A stretch of DNA of 64,000 bases from NCBI GenBank assembly GCA_947501005.1, contig CANMTU010000001.1, forward strand, positions 706,501-770,500, given 5' to 3'. This document shows, piece after piece, positions 26,597-35,254 of the stretch. This DNA is from an uncultured Erythrobacter sp. GTDB taxonomy: Bacteria; Pseudomonadota; Alphaproteobacteria; Sphingomonadales; Sphingomonadaceae. A model generated the notes under the pieces. It was not told where the DNA came from. It made no database searches and worked only from the letters and a program-made list of their open reading frames with translations. Both the position numbers and the translations under genes were made by a program. Within the stretch, counting starts at the first letter, position 1. Every line of letters starts with the position of its first letter.

Positions 26597-27736
26597 ATGG
26601 AAAGCGTCTGGCATTCCCCGCTGACCGGGCGTGCGCTGACCGCGGACACGCCGCACTCGCTGCGAGGCGAGGGGGGCGAACGCTGGCCGGTGGTCGAGGG
26701 CATTCCCTATCTGCGCAGCGGGCGCAAAGACCTTGTCGCACTTTCCCTCGACCGGCTGGATGCGGGCGACGGCGATGGCGCGCTGGTCGCCTTGTTGTCG
26801 GATCAGGACGATTGGTGGCGCGGGCCGGCGACCGATGAAGGCGAATTGCGCGAACTGGTGGCGCGGCGCGGCGAGCTGACATTGCGCGAGGCGATGGCGC
26901 TGCTGCGTTTCGGCCCGGTGGCGGACTACTTCGCTTATCGCTGGGTCGATCCGACCTTCCTGGCCGGGCTGGCCCTGCTGGAAGCGCATTGGCAGGCACC
27001 GGCAACCGCTTTCGAACTGGCGGGCGGCATCGGGCACTATGCCCGCGAACTTGGGGGGCGCGGTGTCGCCTGCGTCAGCGCCGACATCGTGTTCGCCAAG
27101 TGCTGGCTGGCACGGAACTGGGTCGCGCCAGACGCCCAATACGTCGTTTTCGATGCGAAGGACCATTGGCCGGCGGGCGAACGGCGCTTCGATCTCGTCC
27201 AGTGCCACGATGCCTTCTACTTCCTGCCGGATCAGGAGCGGGTGGCGGCGCGGTTGCGCGATGCGGTCGCGCCGGGCGGGGTGCTGGCCGTCAGCCATGT
27301 GCATAACGCCGGCTACCGGAACGGCACCAAGGGTCCGGCCCGGCCGGGGCACGAATGGGCGACCATCTTCCCCGACGCACGCGTGTTCGACGAGGAAGAC
27401 CTGCTCCGGTCGCTGATGGAAGCGTGCGCGCCGATACCCACGGACTGGACCGACGATCCGGAGATCGAGGCGTTCTCCCTCGTGGAAGGGGCAGATACCC
27501 CGGCGCGGCCGGTCGAGGGCGGGCTGGCTTTGCCGCCCACCGATGCGAAACTGCGGCCCAATCCGTTGCTGGGCGACGGTGCGGGGCACGATGCGGTGAG
27601 CTGGCCATCGCAGCGCTACCGCGAGGAATACGGGCGCGGCTGTTTCTGGGCCATTGCGGATGACAGCTTGGGCGTGAGTGTCGCGCGCGACCCGGTGCGC
27701 CTGCGGCGACTGGTCGACCTGCCGGAGCGGTGGTGA
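26597..27736 (+). CDS. Class I SAM-dependent methyltransferase
   Basis: This is a 379-residue enzyme beginning one base after the HD gene stop. Residues 1-40 form a short Trm112-like opening (MESVWHSPLTGRAL, then RWPVVEGIPYLR). The Rossmann methyltransferase core begins near 135 with motif I FELAGGIGHYA and continues with an acidic loop SADIVF and a motif IV-like FDLVQCHDAFYFLP. The C-terminal 110 residues are an extension. Within the cluster it may O- or N-methylate a sugar, cyclitol or amide, but nothing in the sequence fixes the target. Its stop region overlaps or nearly touches the following dehydrogenase gene. Confidence 0.82.
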   Translation: MESVWHSPLTGRALTADTPHSLRGEGGERWPVVEGIPYLRSGRKDLVALSLDRLDAGDGDGALVALLSDQDDWWRGPATDEGELRELVARRGELTLREAMALLRFGPVADYFAYRWVDPTFLAGLALLEAHWQAPATAFELAGGIGHYARELGGRGVACVSADIVFAKCWLARNWVAPDAQYVVFDAKDHWPAGERRFDLVQCHDAFYFLPDQERVAARLRDAVAPGGVLAVSHVHNAGYRNGTKGPARPGHEWATIFPDARVFDEEDLLRSLMEACAPIPTDWTDDPEIEAFSLVEGADTPARPVEGGLALPPTDAKLRPNPLLGDGAGHDAVSWPSQRYREEYGRGCFWAIADDSLGVSVARDPVRLRRLVDLPERW

Positions 27737-27738
27737 CC

Positions 27739-28731
27739 ATGCGCTGGGGGATTGCCGGCTATGGCTGGGTCGCGCGCGATTACATGGCGCCGGGCATCCG
27801 CGCGGCCGGCGGGACGGTGGCGGCCGTGTGCGACCCGTCGGCGGATGCGCGGGGCCGGGCCGAAGCAGACGGCGCCCGCTCCTTCGCGGATCTTGAGACG
27901 ATGCTGGCGGCGGGCGGCCTCGACGCGCTGTACATCGCGGCGCCCAATCACCTGCACGCCGACATGTTCGAGATCGCGGCGAAGTCCGGCATACCGATCC
28001 TGTGCGAGAAGCCCCTGGCGCAGGACGGCGCCGGCGTCGAACAGATCGCCGCGGCCGCTGCAATCTGCACCGCGCCCGCCGGCGTCGCCTTCGACCAGCG
28101 GCACCATCCCGCCCATCGCCTGATCCGCGCGGCGATCGCGGCGGGCGATCTCGGCACGGTCACCGCGGTTCGCATCGTCTATTGCTGCTGGGTCGATCCC
28201 GACTGGTCGCGGGGCACGGGCGAAAACTGGCGGGCCGAGCCGCGCTGCGCCGGGGGCGGGGCGGTGCTCGACCTCGCACCGCACGGGCTGGACCTGGCGG
28301 AATATCTGCTGGGCGAACCGGTCGAGCGGCTGGCGATGATCCTGCAGCGGCGCGTGCACGATTACGCGGTGGAGGATGGCGGCATGGTCATGGGGCGCAC
28401 GCCGTCGGGCATCCTGTTTTCCAGCCACACCTCCTACAATTGGCCCGAGGATCTCCCCCGGCGCCGGCTGGAGATCGCAGGCACGCGCGGCATGATCGTC
28501 GCCAGCGATACGATGGGGCAGGATGCGGGCGGCCACGCGACCCGGATCGACGCGCGCGACGGCAGCAAGGAGGCGCTGGCGTTCGACACTGAAACCACGC
28601 CCCTCGCGCAGCAGGCGGCCGCCTTCGCCGACCATGTCCGCCAAGGCGGCGACGCGTTCTCGATCACGCGCGACATCGCCGCCGCGCGCCGTTTCTTCGA
28701 CGCCTACCGGGAGGCCGCGTCATGCCCTTGA
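27739..28731 (+). CDS. Gfo/Idh/MocA family NAD(P)-dependent dehydrogenase
   Basis: This is a 330-residue sugar or cyclitol dehydrogenase. The opening MRWGIAGYGWVA is the dinucleotide-binding loop, AAPNHLHADMFEIAAKSG is the second conserved segment and CEKPLA contains the family Lys. The catalytic region GAVLDLAPHGLDLAEYLLG carries the conserved Asp and His. The ATG at 27739 is chosen; a GTG at 27733 would overlap the preceding stop as GTGA and is equally credible. In a cluster with inositol phosphate synthase, oxidation of an inositol or of a hexose ring is the natural guess, as in IolG-type enzymes. Confidence 0.88.
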   Translation: MRWGIAGYGWVARDYMAPGIRAAGGTVAAVCDPSADARGRAEADGARSFADLETMLAAGGLDALYIAAPNHLHADMFEIAAKSGIPILCEKPLAQDGAGVEQIAAAAAICTAPAGVAFDQRHHPAHRLIRAAIAAGDLGTVTAVRIVYCCWVDPDWSRGTGENWRAEPRCAGGGAVLDLAPHGLDLAEYLLGEPVERLAMILQRRVHDYAVEDGGMVMGRTPSGILFSSHTSYNWPEDLPRRRLEIAGTRGMIVASDTMGQDAGGHATRIDARDGSKEALAFDTETTPLAQQAAAFADHVRQGGDAFSITRDIAAARRFFDAYREAASCP

Positions 28732-29537
28732 GCCATTTCGCCTGTGCCAATTGCGGCTTCTGGCAATTGCATTTCGCCCCGCCCGATTGCCCGGTGTGCA
28801 ATGACGTGCGCAACGACCTGCCGGAAGACGGCTGGCATTTCCTGCCCGAGGCGGCGGTGCGCGACAGCCATTCGGGCGCGTTTGCCGAAGTCGCCGACGG
28901 GCTGTGGGCCTTCACCACCGCGCCGCAACTGGGGCTGGGCGGAACCGGCTGGCTGATCGTGCGGGAGGAAGGCAATATCGCTTTCGAGGCCGCGCCTTAC
29001 TATTCGGCCGAAATGCTGGCGAAGATCATCGATCTGGGCGGAATCGCGGCGCTCGCATCCAGCCATCCGCATGGTTACGGGGCGCTGTTCCAGTTGCAGC
29101 GCGAATTCGCGCCGAAGGTGTTGGCGATCCACCGGGACGATCTGAACTACACCAAGGCTTTCCGCGTGACCGCACCCTATGACGAGACGCTGGAACTCGC
29201 GCCCGGCTACACGCTGCACCATGTCGGCGGGCATTATGCGGGCCAGGCGGCGCTGCACGATGCGCTCGCCGGGCGGCTGTTTTGCGGCGACATGTTCAAG
29301 ATCGACCAGGATGCGGCGGGGCGCTCCACCCATGTGTCCAGCCACAAGGCGTTCCACAAGGACATCCCGCTGACCCATGCCGAACTGCGCCGTTATCGCG
29401 AGGTGATCGCGCCGCTGGATTTCGGCGCCGTCCTGACCCCCTTCGAATACGCCCCCGAGATCGGCCACGATCGGGCGGTCGCGGTGCTGGACGAAGCGCT
29501 GTCGCACCCGCCGCAAGTGAGGAGATACGCCCTATGA
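28722..29537 (+). CDS. Zinc-ribbon plus metallo-beta-lactamase-fold protein
   Basis: This is a 271-residue fusion. The N-terminus carries a CxxC-x11-CxxC metal knuckle (C8, C11, C23, C26) like rubredoxin or a zinc ribbon. The rest is a metallo-beta-lactamase fold. The canonical HxHxDH is degenerate: SSHPHGYG keeps the first two His but has Tyr-Gly where Asp-His should be. The later GGHYAGQ His and GDMFKID Asp remain. Such changes are seen in oxidoreductase-like or single-metal members, so hydrolysis is not assured. It overlaps the dehydrogenase gene by 10 bases and the YcaO gene by 4. Confidence 0.75.
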   Translation: MPLSHFACANCGFWQLHFAPPDCPVCNDVRNDLPEDGWHFLPEAAVRDSHSGAFAEVADGLWAFTTAPQLGLGGTGWLIVREEGNIAFEAAPYYSAEMLAKIIDLGGIAALASSHPHGYGALFQLQREFAPKVLAIHRDDLNYTKAFRVTAPYDETLELAPGYTLHHVGGHYAGQAALHDALAGRLFCGDMFKIDQDAAGRSTHVSSHKAFHKDIPLTHAELRRYREVIAPLDFGAVLTPFEYAPEIGHDRAVAVLDEALSHPPQVRRYAL

Positions 29538-31033
29538 ACCGCACCGGCCTGCCGTCGGACCTGCCCAAGGCGGCGCAAGCCTATCTCGACGCCTTTCCCA
29601 AGGGCGAGATCGTGGCCTTTCCGATCGATCCGATCGACCGCGTCGGCATACCGGTGTGGATCGTCGCGCTCTTTCCGGATGGCGAACCCCGCCTCGACGG
29701 GGTGATGCCCTACGGGGTCGGCTACGGCGCCGACGAGGGGCAGGCGATCCTCGGCGCGATGGGCGAGATCGCGGAAATGTGCTTTCCCGCGCTGTCGCTG
29801 TCCGCACGCAAGAAGACGCGCGCCTCCTATGCCGACCTCGTCGCCAATCTGGGCGAGGCGGCGGTGGCCGATCCGCTGACGCTGTGCCTGCCGGCAGGCT
29901 CGCCGGTGGGGCGGCAAACCACGCTCGACTGGGTCGAGGCGGTGCGCCATGCCGATGGGGCCACCGTGCTGGTGCCGATCGACCTGGCGGCTTATAACAG
30001 CGCCGAACTGGCGGATGGCTACAAGCCGTTCACCACCATCATCTCCAACGGAATGGGGGCGGGGCCGGACCTCGACTGGGCGGTGGGGCACGGCCTGTGC
30101 GAAATTCTCCAGCGCGACGGCAACGGCTTGCTGTTCCGCGCGCTCGATCGCGGGATCGCGCTTGACCTGCCGGGCGATCTTCCCCCGCATACGGCCGCGC
30201 TGCTCGACCGGTATCGTGCCGCCGGGATCCGCCCGATCCCCAAATTCGCGACCGACGAGTTCGGCATCTGCAACCTCTATTGCGTCGGCGTGGACGAAGA
30301 CGGTGCGCCTGCCGAACCGATCATGGTTTCAAGCTGCGGCGAGGCGGCGCATCCCGATGCCTATGCCGCGCTCGACAAGGCGCTGACCGAATATGCCGCC
30401 AGCCGCGCCCGCAAGGCCTATGCTCATGGCGACGAGGCGCGCACCCGCGCGCTCAGCCCGGCGAATTATGTCGACCGGTTCCTGGCGCAGAGCGGGGGCG
30501 CGGCCAAGAGTTCGGATCGCCGGGCGCTCGACGCGATGATCGACTGGCAGGCGCGCGAGGCGGCCGATCTGCGCGGATGGCTGGCGCCCAACATGCTGGC
30601 CGAAACGACGCGCAAGCCGTTCGCCGAACTGCCGCACACGCCATGCAAGGGCGCGCGCGACCGAGGCCGCGTCGCCCTGGAACGCGTGGCGGAGGCCGGG
30701 TTCGACCCGCTCTATGTCGATATGAGCCCCGCCGGCTGCCCGGTCGCGACGGCGAAGCTGATCGTGCCCGGCATGGAAGTCGAGACGATGAGTTATTACC
30801 GCATCGGCGAACGCGGCACCGCCAAGCTTTTGGCGATGGATAGCGAGTTGATCGGCTTCGAACCGGGGGCGGGGCGGGCCGAGGTGCGCCTGACGCCCGA
30901 GGCGATGGCGCGACTGGGCGGTCAGCCCTATTTCGACACGACCCGGGCCGATGCGATCGTCGGCCCGCTCTACCCGCTCTATCGCGAGCCCGAGGCGCAT
31001 CATGCCGCCGCCGCAAGGGTGCGTGCGGCATGA
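29534..31033 (+). CDS. YcaO-like ATP-dependent amide-modifying enzyme
   Basis: This is a 499-residue YcaO family protein. In characterised members this domain uses ATP to activate a backbone amide for cyclodehydration, thioamidation or amidine formation. Seen here are GYGADEGQAILGAMGEIAEM (63-82) and SNGMGAGPDLDWAVGHGLCEILQRDG (171-196, a stretch described by its Asn, Glu and Arg landmarks), which match the two ATP/Mg motifs. A Gln replaces the second Glu of the usual ExxER. The C-terminus (RVRAA) lacks the proline-rich tail of azoline cyclodehydratases. There is no TfuA, E1-like partner or precursor peptide in the cluster, which points to a small-molecule or unusual substrate. It is coupled on both sides by ATGA overlaps. 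Confidence 0.85.
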   Translation: MNRTGLPSDLPKAAQAYLDAFPKGEIVAFPIDPIDRVGIPVWIVALFPDGEPRLDGVMPYGVGYGADEGQAILGAMGEIAEMCFPALSLSARKKTRASYADLVANLGEAAVADPLTLCLPAGSPVGRQTTLDWVEAVRHADGATVLVPIDLAAYNSAELADGYKPFTTIISNGMGAGPDLDWAVGHGLCEILQRDGNGLLFRALDRGIALDLPGDLPPHTAALLDRYRAAGIRPIPKFATDEFGICNLYCVGVDEDGAPAEPIMVSSCGEAAHPDAYAALDKALTEYAASRARKAYAHGDEARTRALSPANYVDRFLAQSGGAAKSSDRRALDAMIDWQAREAADLRGWLAPNMLAETTRKPFAELPHTPCKGARDRGRVALERVAEAGFDPLYVDMSPAGCPVATAKLIVPGMEVETMSYYRIGERGTAKLLAMDSELIGFEPGAGRAEVRLTPEAMARLGGQPYFDTTRADAIVGPLYPLYREPEAHHAAAARVRAA

Positions 31034-31863
31034 CCCTGCGCTATGCCTACAACACCAATGGCGCGGCCAACCACCGGCTCGACGATGCGCTGCGGCTGAT
31101 TGCCGACAGCGGCTATGCCGGCGCCGCGATTACGCTCGACCATCACCATTGCGACCCGTTCGCGGACGGCTGGCGGATCGAGGCGGAGCGGATCGGCATG
31201 CTGCTCGAGGATCTGAAGCTCGACGCGATCGTCGAGACCGGCGCGCGGTTCCTGCTCGACCCGCGCGCCAAGCACGAGCCGACCCTGATTTCGCCCGACG
31301 CCGAAGGCCGGGCGAGGCGGGTGGATTTCCTCGCCCGCGCGCTCGACATCGCGGCCATCTGGCAGGCCGACGCGGTCAGTTTCTGGGCCGGCGTGCCCCT
31401 CCCGGGCGTGGGCCGCGAAGATGCAACCGCGTGGCTGCACGAGGGGCTGGAGCGCGTGCTCGACCATGCCGAACGCGTCGGCATCGATGCCGCGTTCGAA
31501 CCCGAACCCGGCATGCTGATCGAGACCTGCGGCGAATGGGAAGCGCTGCATCAGCGGCATCCGCGCCTGAAGCTGGCGCTCGACACCGGGCATTGCATCG
31601 TCAGCCGGGATATCGATCCCGCCGCCGCCGTGCGCCGCTATGCCGCGCATCTCGGCACGGTGGCGATCGAGGACATGGCGACCGGCGTCCACGTGCATCT
31701 GCCCTTCGGCGAAGGCGACATGGACATTCCCGCCATCCTCGCCGCGCTGGACGAGATCGGCTTCGACCGGCTGGTATCGGTCGAACTGTCGCGCGAAAGC
31801 CCGCGCGCGCATCAGGCGATCCCCGAAAGCATCGCCTATCTGCATGATCGGACCCCGGCATGA
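31030..31863 (+). CDS. Sugar phosphate isomerase/epimerase-like TIM barrel
   Basis: This is a 277-residue protein of the xylose-isomerase-like/AP-endonuclease-2 superfamily. Metal-site features sit on the barrel strands: FEPEPGM (first Glu), LALDTGHC (Asp and His), VAIEDMATG and the late SVELSRES (second Glu). The fold also includes IolE, IolI and EboE-type proteins, so isomerisation, epimerisation or dehydration of a cyclitol or sugar is the best general guess. It overlaps YcaO and the glycosyltransferase by 4 bases each. Confidence 0.8.
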   Translation: MTLRYAYNTNGAANHRLDDALRLIADSGYAGAAITLDHHHCDPFADGWRIEAERIGMLLEDLKLDAIVETGARFLLDPRAKHEPTLISPDAEGRARRVDFLARALDIAAIWQADAVSFWAGVPLPGVGREDATAWLHEGLERVLDHAERVGIDAAFEPEPGMLIETCGEWEALHQRHPRLKLALDTGHCIVSRDIDPAAAVRRYAAHLGTVAIEDMATGVHVHLPFGEGDMDIPAILAALDEIGFDRLVSVELSRESPRAHQAIPESIAYLHDRTPA

Positions 31864-33086
31864 GGGTGTGCTTCGTCAGCCGCCGGTTCTTCCCGGCGAT
31901 CAGCGGCATGTCGATCTATGCGATCAACCTGCTGCGCCAGCTGGTCGCGCGCGATCACGCGGTCACCATGATCAGCCAGTATCGCGGCGACGATTTCGGG
32001 CGCGGCGTCTATGGCGGCGGCCCGCCGCCCGAAGTGCCGGGCGTCAAGGTCATCGGCCTCGAACAGGGCGGCGAGCAGGAGGCGAACGAGGGCGGCGCCG
32101 CCAATTTCGAGCGCGACATTTCCGCCATCGTGGCCCGGATCGCCGAAGAGCATGCCGCCGCCCCGTTCGACATCCTGCATGCGCAATACGGCTATCCCAC
32201 CGGCTGGGCGGCGATGATCGCGGGCCAGTGGCTCGGCCTGCCGGTCGTAGTCTCGATCCAGGGCGGGGACGGGCACTGGGTCGGATCGTGCTGCGAGACG
32301 CACCGCCTGGCGATGGTCCGCGTCCTCGACCATGCGAACGCCGTGCTGATCGGCGGGCAGAGCTTCGCGCGCGAGGTGCACGACCGGCTCGGCACTGCGA
32401 TGGAGCGGTTCACCTTCGTGCCGGGCGCCGTCGATACCGGGCGGTTCACCCCCGGCACGCAGGGCGCGGACGATACCGTGCGCATCCTCTATCACGGCCG
32501 GGTCGACCGCCGCAAAGGCGTCCTCGATTTCATCACCGCCTGCGCCCGGCTGGAGGGGAACTGGCGCGCCACCATTTCCGGCATCGGCCCCGATCTTGAC
32601 GCGGCCGGGGCGCTGGTCGCGGGGCGGCGCCTGGGCGAACGCATCGCCTTCACCGGTTATGCCGACTATGCCGACGTGCCGCAGATCTATCGCGGGCATC
32701 ATGTGTTCGCCTCGCCGACCTATGCGGAAGGGTTCTCGAACACGATCCTGGAAGCGATGGCGAGCGGGTTGGCCATCGTTTCGTGCCACGCGGTCGGCGT
32801 GTCCGACTGCCTGCGCGACGGGGAGAACGGGCTGCTGGTGGAACCCGGCGACATCGCGGCCCAGGCCAAGGCGCTGCAACATCTGATCGACGATCGGGGC
32901 GCGCGCCAGTGGCTTGCCGATGCCGCCCTTGCCGAATGCCGCGCAACCTATAGCTGGGACGTGGTCGGCGGGATGATTGCCGATACCTATCGCGCGCTGT
33001 CGGGCGAAGGCCCGCCGCAGCCGTTCGACACGGTCCTGCCGCACGATCCCGATTGCCGCTTCCGGGCAGAGCCGCATCTGCTGTGA
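31860..33086 (+). CDS. GT4 glycosyltransferase (MshA-like context)
   Basis: This is a 408-residue GT-B enzyme. The N-domain begins MRVCFVSRRFFPAISGMSIYA with the acceptor-side glycine loop. The C-domain has ILYHGRVDRRKGVLDF and the donor motif PTYAEGFSNTILEAMASG with both Glu residues in place. It overlaps the isomerase and deacetylase genes by 4 bases each. A GT4 enzyme together with inositol phosphate synthase and a PIG-L deacetylase is the same trio that makes glucosaminyl-inositol in mycothiol synthesis. Whether the acceptor is inositol phosphate here is inference. Confidence 0.88.
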   Translation: MRVCFVSRRFFPAISGMSIYAINLLRQLVARDHAVTMISQYRGDDFGRGVYGGGPPPEVPGVKVIGLEQGGEQEANEGGAANFERDISAIVARIAEEHAAAPFDILHAQYGYPTGWAAMIAGQWLGLPVVVSIQGGDGHWVGSCCETHRLAMVRVLDHANAVLIGGQSFAREVHDRLGTAMERFTFVPGAVDTGRFTPGTQGADDTVRILYHGRVDRRKGVLDFITACARLEGNWRATISGIGPDLDAAGALVAGRRLGERIAFTGYADYADVPQIYRGHHVFASPTYAEGFSNTILEAMASGLAIVSCHAVGVSDCLRDGENGLLVEPGDIAAQAKALQHLIDDRGARQWLADAALAECRATYSWDVVGGMIADTYRALSGEGPPQPFDTVLPHDPDCRFRAEPHLL

Positions 33087-33769
33087 GGCGTATTCTTGCC
33101 ATCTCGCCTCATCTCGACGATGCCGTGTTCTCGGCCGGCGGCACCCTGTCCGCCCACGCGCGGCAGGGCGACCAGGTAACGGTGCTGACCTGCTTTACCG
33201 GCAATGTCGACCGGCCGGAAGGCTTCGCGCTCGCCTGCCAGCTCGACAAGGGCCTGCCGCCCGGCATCGACTACATGGCCCTGCGCCGCGCCGAGGACCG
33301 CGCCGCCTGCACGGCGATCGGCGCGGCCGCCGTCCACTTGCCGTTCCTCGAGGCGCCGCATCGCGGTTATCCCGATGCCGCCGCGTTGTTCGCGGGCGTG
33401 CGGGACGACGACCTCGTAGGCGAAACCCTCGCTCGCTGCATCGCGGACCATGTCGATTGGCATCAACCCACGCTGATCTACGGTCCTTACGGGGTGGGCC
33501 GCCACGTCGATCACGTGATCGTGCGCGATGCGGTGCAGGGCGTGGCCGGCGAAGTGCCGATCGACTGGTGGGAAGACTTCCCCTACGCGATGCGCGGCGA
33601 CGAAGCGCCTGCCGATATCGAACGCAGGGCCCTCGATGCCCCCTGCGCCGAGGCGAAGCGGCAGGGGGCGCTGGCCTATGCCAGCCAGCTCGGTTTCCAG
33701 TTCGGCTCGCGGGAGCAGGCGGAAGCGGCCCTGTCGGACTGGCGCGTCGAAGGGTTCGCGCGCGGCTGA
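33083..33769 (+). CDS. PIG-L family deacetylase
   Basis: This is a 228-residue zinc-dependent N-deacetylase of the LmbE/PIG-L family. The GTG start overlaps the glycosyltransferase stop as GTGA and gives VRRILAISPHLDDAVFSAGG, where the metal motif (usually HPDDE) reads HLDDA. A second ligand motif is GRHVDHVIVRD with its HxDH spacing. Members act on GlcNAc-inositol (MshB), GlcNAc-PI or other N-acetylated sugars. As the last gene of the cluster it would expose an amine on the glycosylated intermediate, which could then be acylated or used in amide chemistry. Replacement of the catalytic-site Glu by Ala is worth testing. Confidence 0.87.
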   Translation: MRRILAISPHLDDAVFSAGGTLSAHARQGDQVTVLTCFTGNVDRPEGFALACQLDKGLPPGIDYMALRRAEDRAACTAIGAAAVHLPFLEAPHRGYPDAAALFAGVRDDDLVGETLARCIADHVDWHQPTLIYGPYGVGRHVDHVIVRDAVQGVAGEVPIDWWEDFPYAMRGDEAPADIERRALDAPCAEAKRQGALAYASQLGFQFGSREQAEAALSDWRVEGFARG

Positions 33770-33842
33770 CCCGGATGGGGAGGGGCGTGCATCCGGCCCG
33801 CCATCCCTTGCGGCGATCGCGCGAACCGGCCACACAGCGGCC

Positions 33843-35099
33843 ATGACCATCGCCCTCTCGCGCCGCGCCCTGCTCGGCACTTCGCTCGTCGTCCCGGCCC
33901 TCATGTCCAGCGCGATCCTGCGCGCGGTGCAGCCTGACCTGTCGGCACTGAAACCGCTGACCGGCGACGCGAAACCGATCGACGCGGCCGAGCGGCTCCA
34001 GCGGATCGGCCGGGCTCAGGCCCTGATGGCGGCGAACGACATCGCCGCCGTCCTGATCGAGCCGGGCGCCTCGCTCACCTATTTCACCGGCATCGAGTGG
34101 TGGCGCAGCGAGCGAGTGACGGCCGCGATCCTCCCGCGCGAGGGCGAACCGCTGGTGGTCACCCCCTTTTTCGAGGAGCCTTCGGTGCGCGAGACGCTCG
34201 ACGTGCCGATCGAACTGCGCGTGTGGCAGGAGGACGAAAGCCCGCTCGACCTGATCGCGGGCTGGCTGCGCGAACGCAGCCTCGCCAGCGGCAGGCTGGG
34301 GATCGAAGAGACGGCGCGCTTCTTCATCGCCGATGGGTTGGCGGAGCGCCTGCCGGAGATGACGGTGATATCCGCCGATCCGGTCGTGCGGGCGCTGCGG
34401 ATGCGGAAATCGCCGGCGGAACTCGCGCTGATGCAGGCGGCGACCGACGTGACGCTGGCGGCCTATCGCTGGACGTGGGAGCGGGTCGAGGCGGGGATGA
34501 CCGGCAGCGACATCTCGGCGCTGATGGATGCGGCGACCCGCGCGCTCGGCGGCAGCCCGCAATTCTCGATGGCCCTGGTGGGCGAGGCGTCCGCCTATCC
34601 GCATGGTAGCCGGGCCGTGCACCGGATCGCGGCTGGCGAGGTGCTATTGATGGATTGTGGCTGCGCGGTCCACGGCTACGAAAGCGACGTTTCGCGCACG
34701 TTCTCCTACCGCACCGTCCGGCCCGATGTCGCGCGGATCTGGAACCTGGTGGCGAAAGGGCAGCGAATTGCCTTCGATGCCGCGCGCATCGGCGCCCCGG
34801 CGGGAAGCGTGGACGATGCCGTCCGCGCTTTTTACGAGCAGGCGGGCTTCGGACCCGGCTACGATCTGCCGGGCCTGTCCCACCGGACCGGGCACGGCAT
34901 CGGCATGGACGGGCACGAGCCGGTCAATCTCGTGCGCGGCGAACGCACGCCGCTGGCATCCGGTATGTGCTTTTCCAATGAGCCCGGCCTGTATCTTCCC
35001 GGCAAGTTCGGCGTGCGGCTGGAGGATTGCTTTTACATGGCGGAAACCGGCCCGGTCTGGTTCAGCACGCCCCCCGCCTCGATCGAGAACCCCGTCTGA
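33843..35099 (+). CDS. M24 family metallopeptidase (Xaa-Pro aminopeptidase-like), Tat-exported
   Basis: This is a 418-residue exported protein. The N-terminus (SRRALLGTS, then a hydrophobic run) is a likely twin-arginine signal. The creatinase-like N-domain covers about 50-180 and the pita-bread catalytic domain about 190-410. Metal ligands are visible as the Asp in LLMDCGC, the Asp in ESDVSRTFS, His in HRTGHGIGMDGHE, Glu in SNEPGLYLPG and Glu in VRLEDCFY. It probably cleaves proline-containing peptides or related amides in the periplasm. It starts 73 bases after the deacetylase and might belong to the same unit, but the gap leaves this open. Confidence 0.88.
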   Translation: MTIALSRRALLGTSLVVPALMSSAILRAVQPDLSALKPLTGDAKPIDAAERLQRIGRAQALMAANDIAAVLIEPGASLTYFTGIEWWRSERVTAAILPREGEPLVVTPFFEEPSVRETLDVPIELRVWQEDESPLDLIAGWLRERSLASGRLGIEETARFFIADGLAERLPEMTVISADPVVRALRMRKSPAELALMQAATDVTLAAYRWTWERVEAGMTGSDISALMDAATRALGGSPQFSMALVGEASAYPHGSRAVHRIAAGEVLLMDCGCAVHGYESDVSRTFSYRTVRPDVARIWNLVAKGQRIAFDAARIGAPAGSVDDAVRAFYEQAGFGPGYDLPGLSHRTGHGIGMDGHEPVNLVRGERTPLASGMCFSNEPGLYLPGKFGVRLEDCFYMAETGPVWFSTPPASIENPV

Positions 35100-35254
35100 C
35101 GGTCGCGGGAAGGACCGTCCGCCCCGGCAGGTGCGACCCGTGCTTATTGAGGGGTGGGTAGGGCGGCGATGCGGACGGTTCGACGAAAACCGATTGCCCG
35201 GGGCGGCCATGCATCGTTATTGCGCCGCAAACCGTTTCTGAAGGCGTCCATTCC

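Noticed and set aside
24521..33769. Interpretation as an ebo operon or as mycothiol biosynthesis
   Set aside because: The ebo operon includes UbiA and dehydroquinate-synthase-like genes, and mycothiol synthesis needs MshC and MshD. None of these are present.
35098..35119. Hairpin GACGGTC/GACCGTC at the end of the M24 peptidase gene as a terminator
   Set aside because: The stem is perfect but includes the stop codon and lacks a T run, so there is not enough support.
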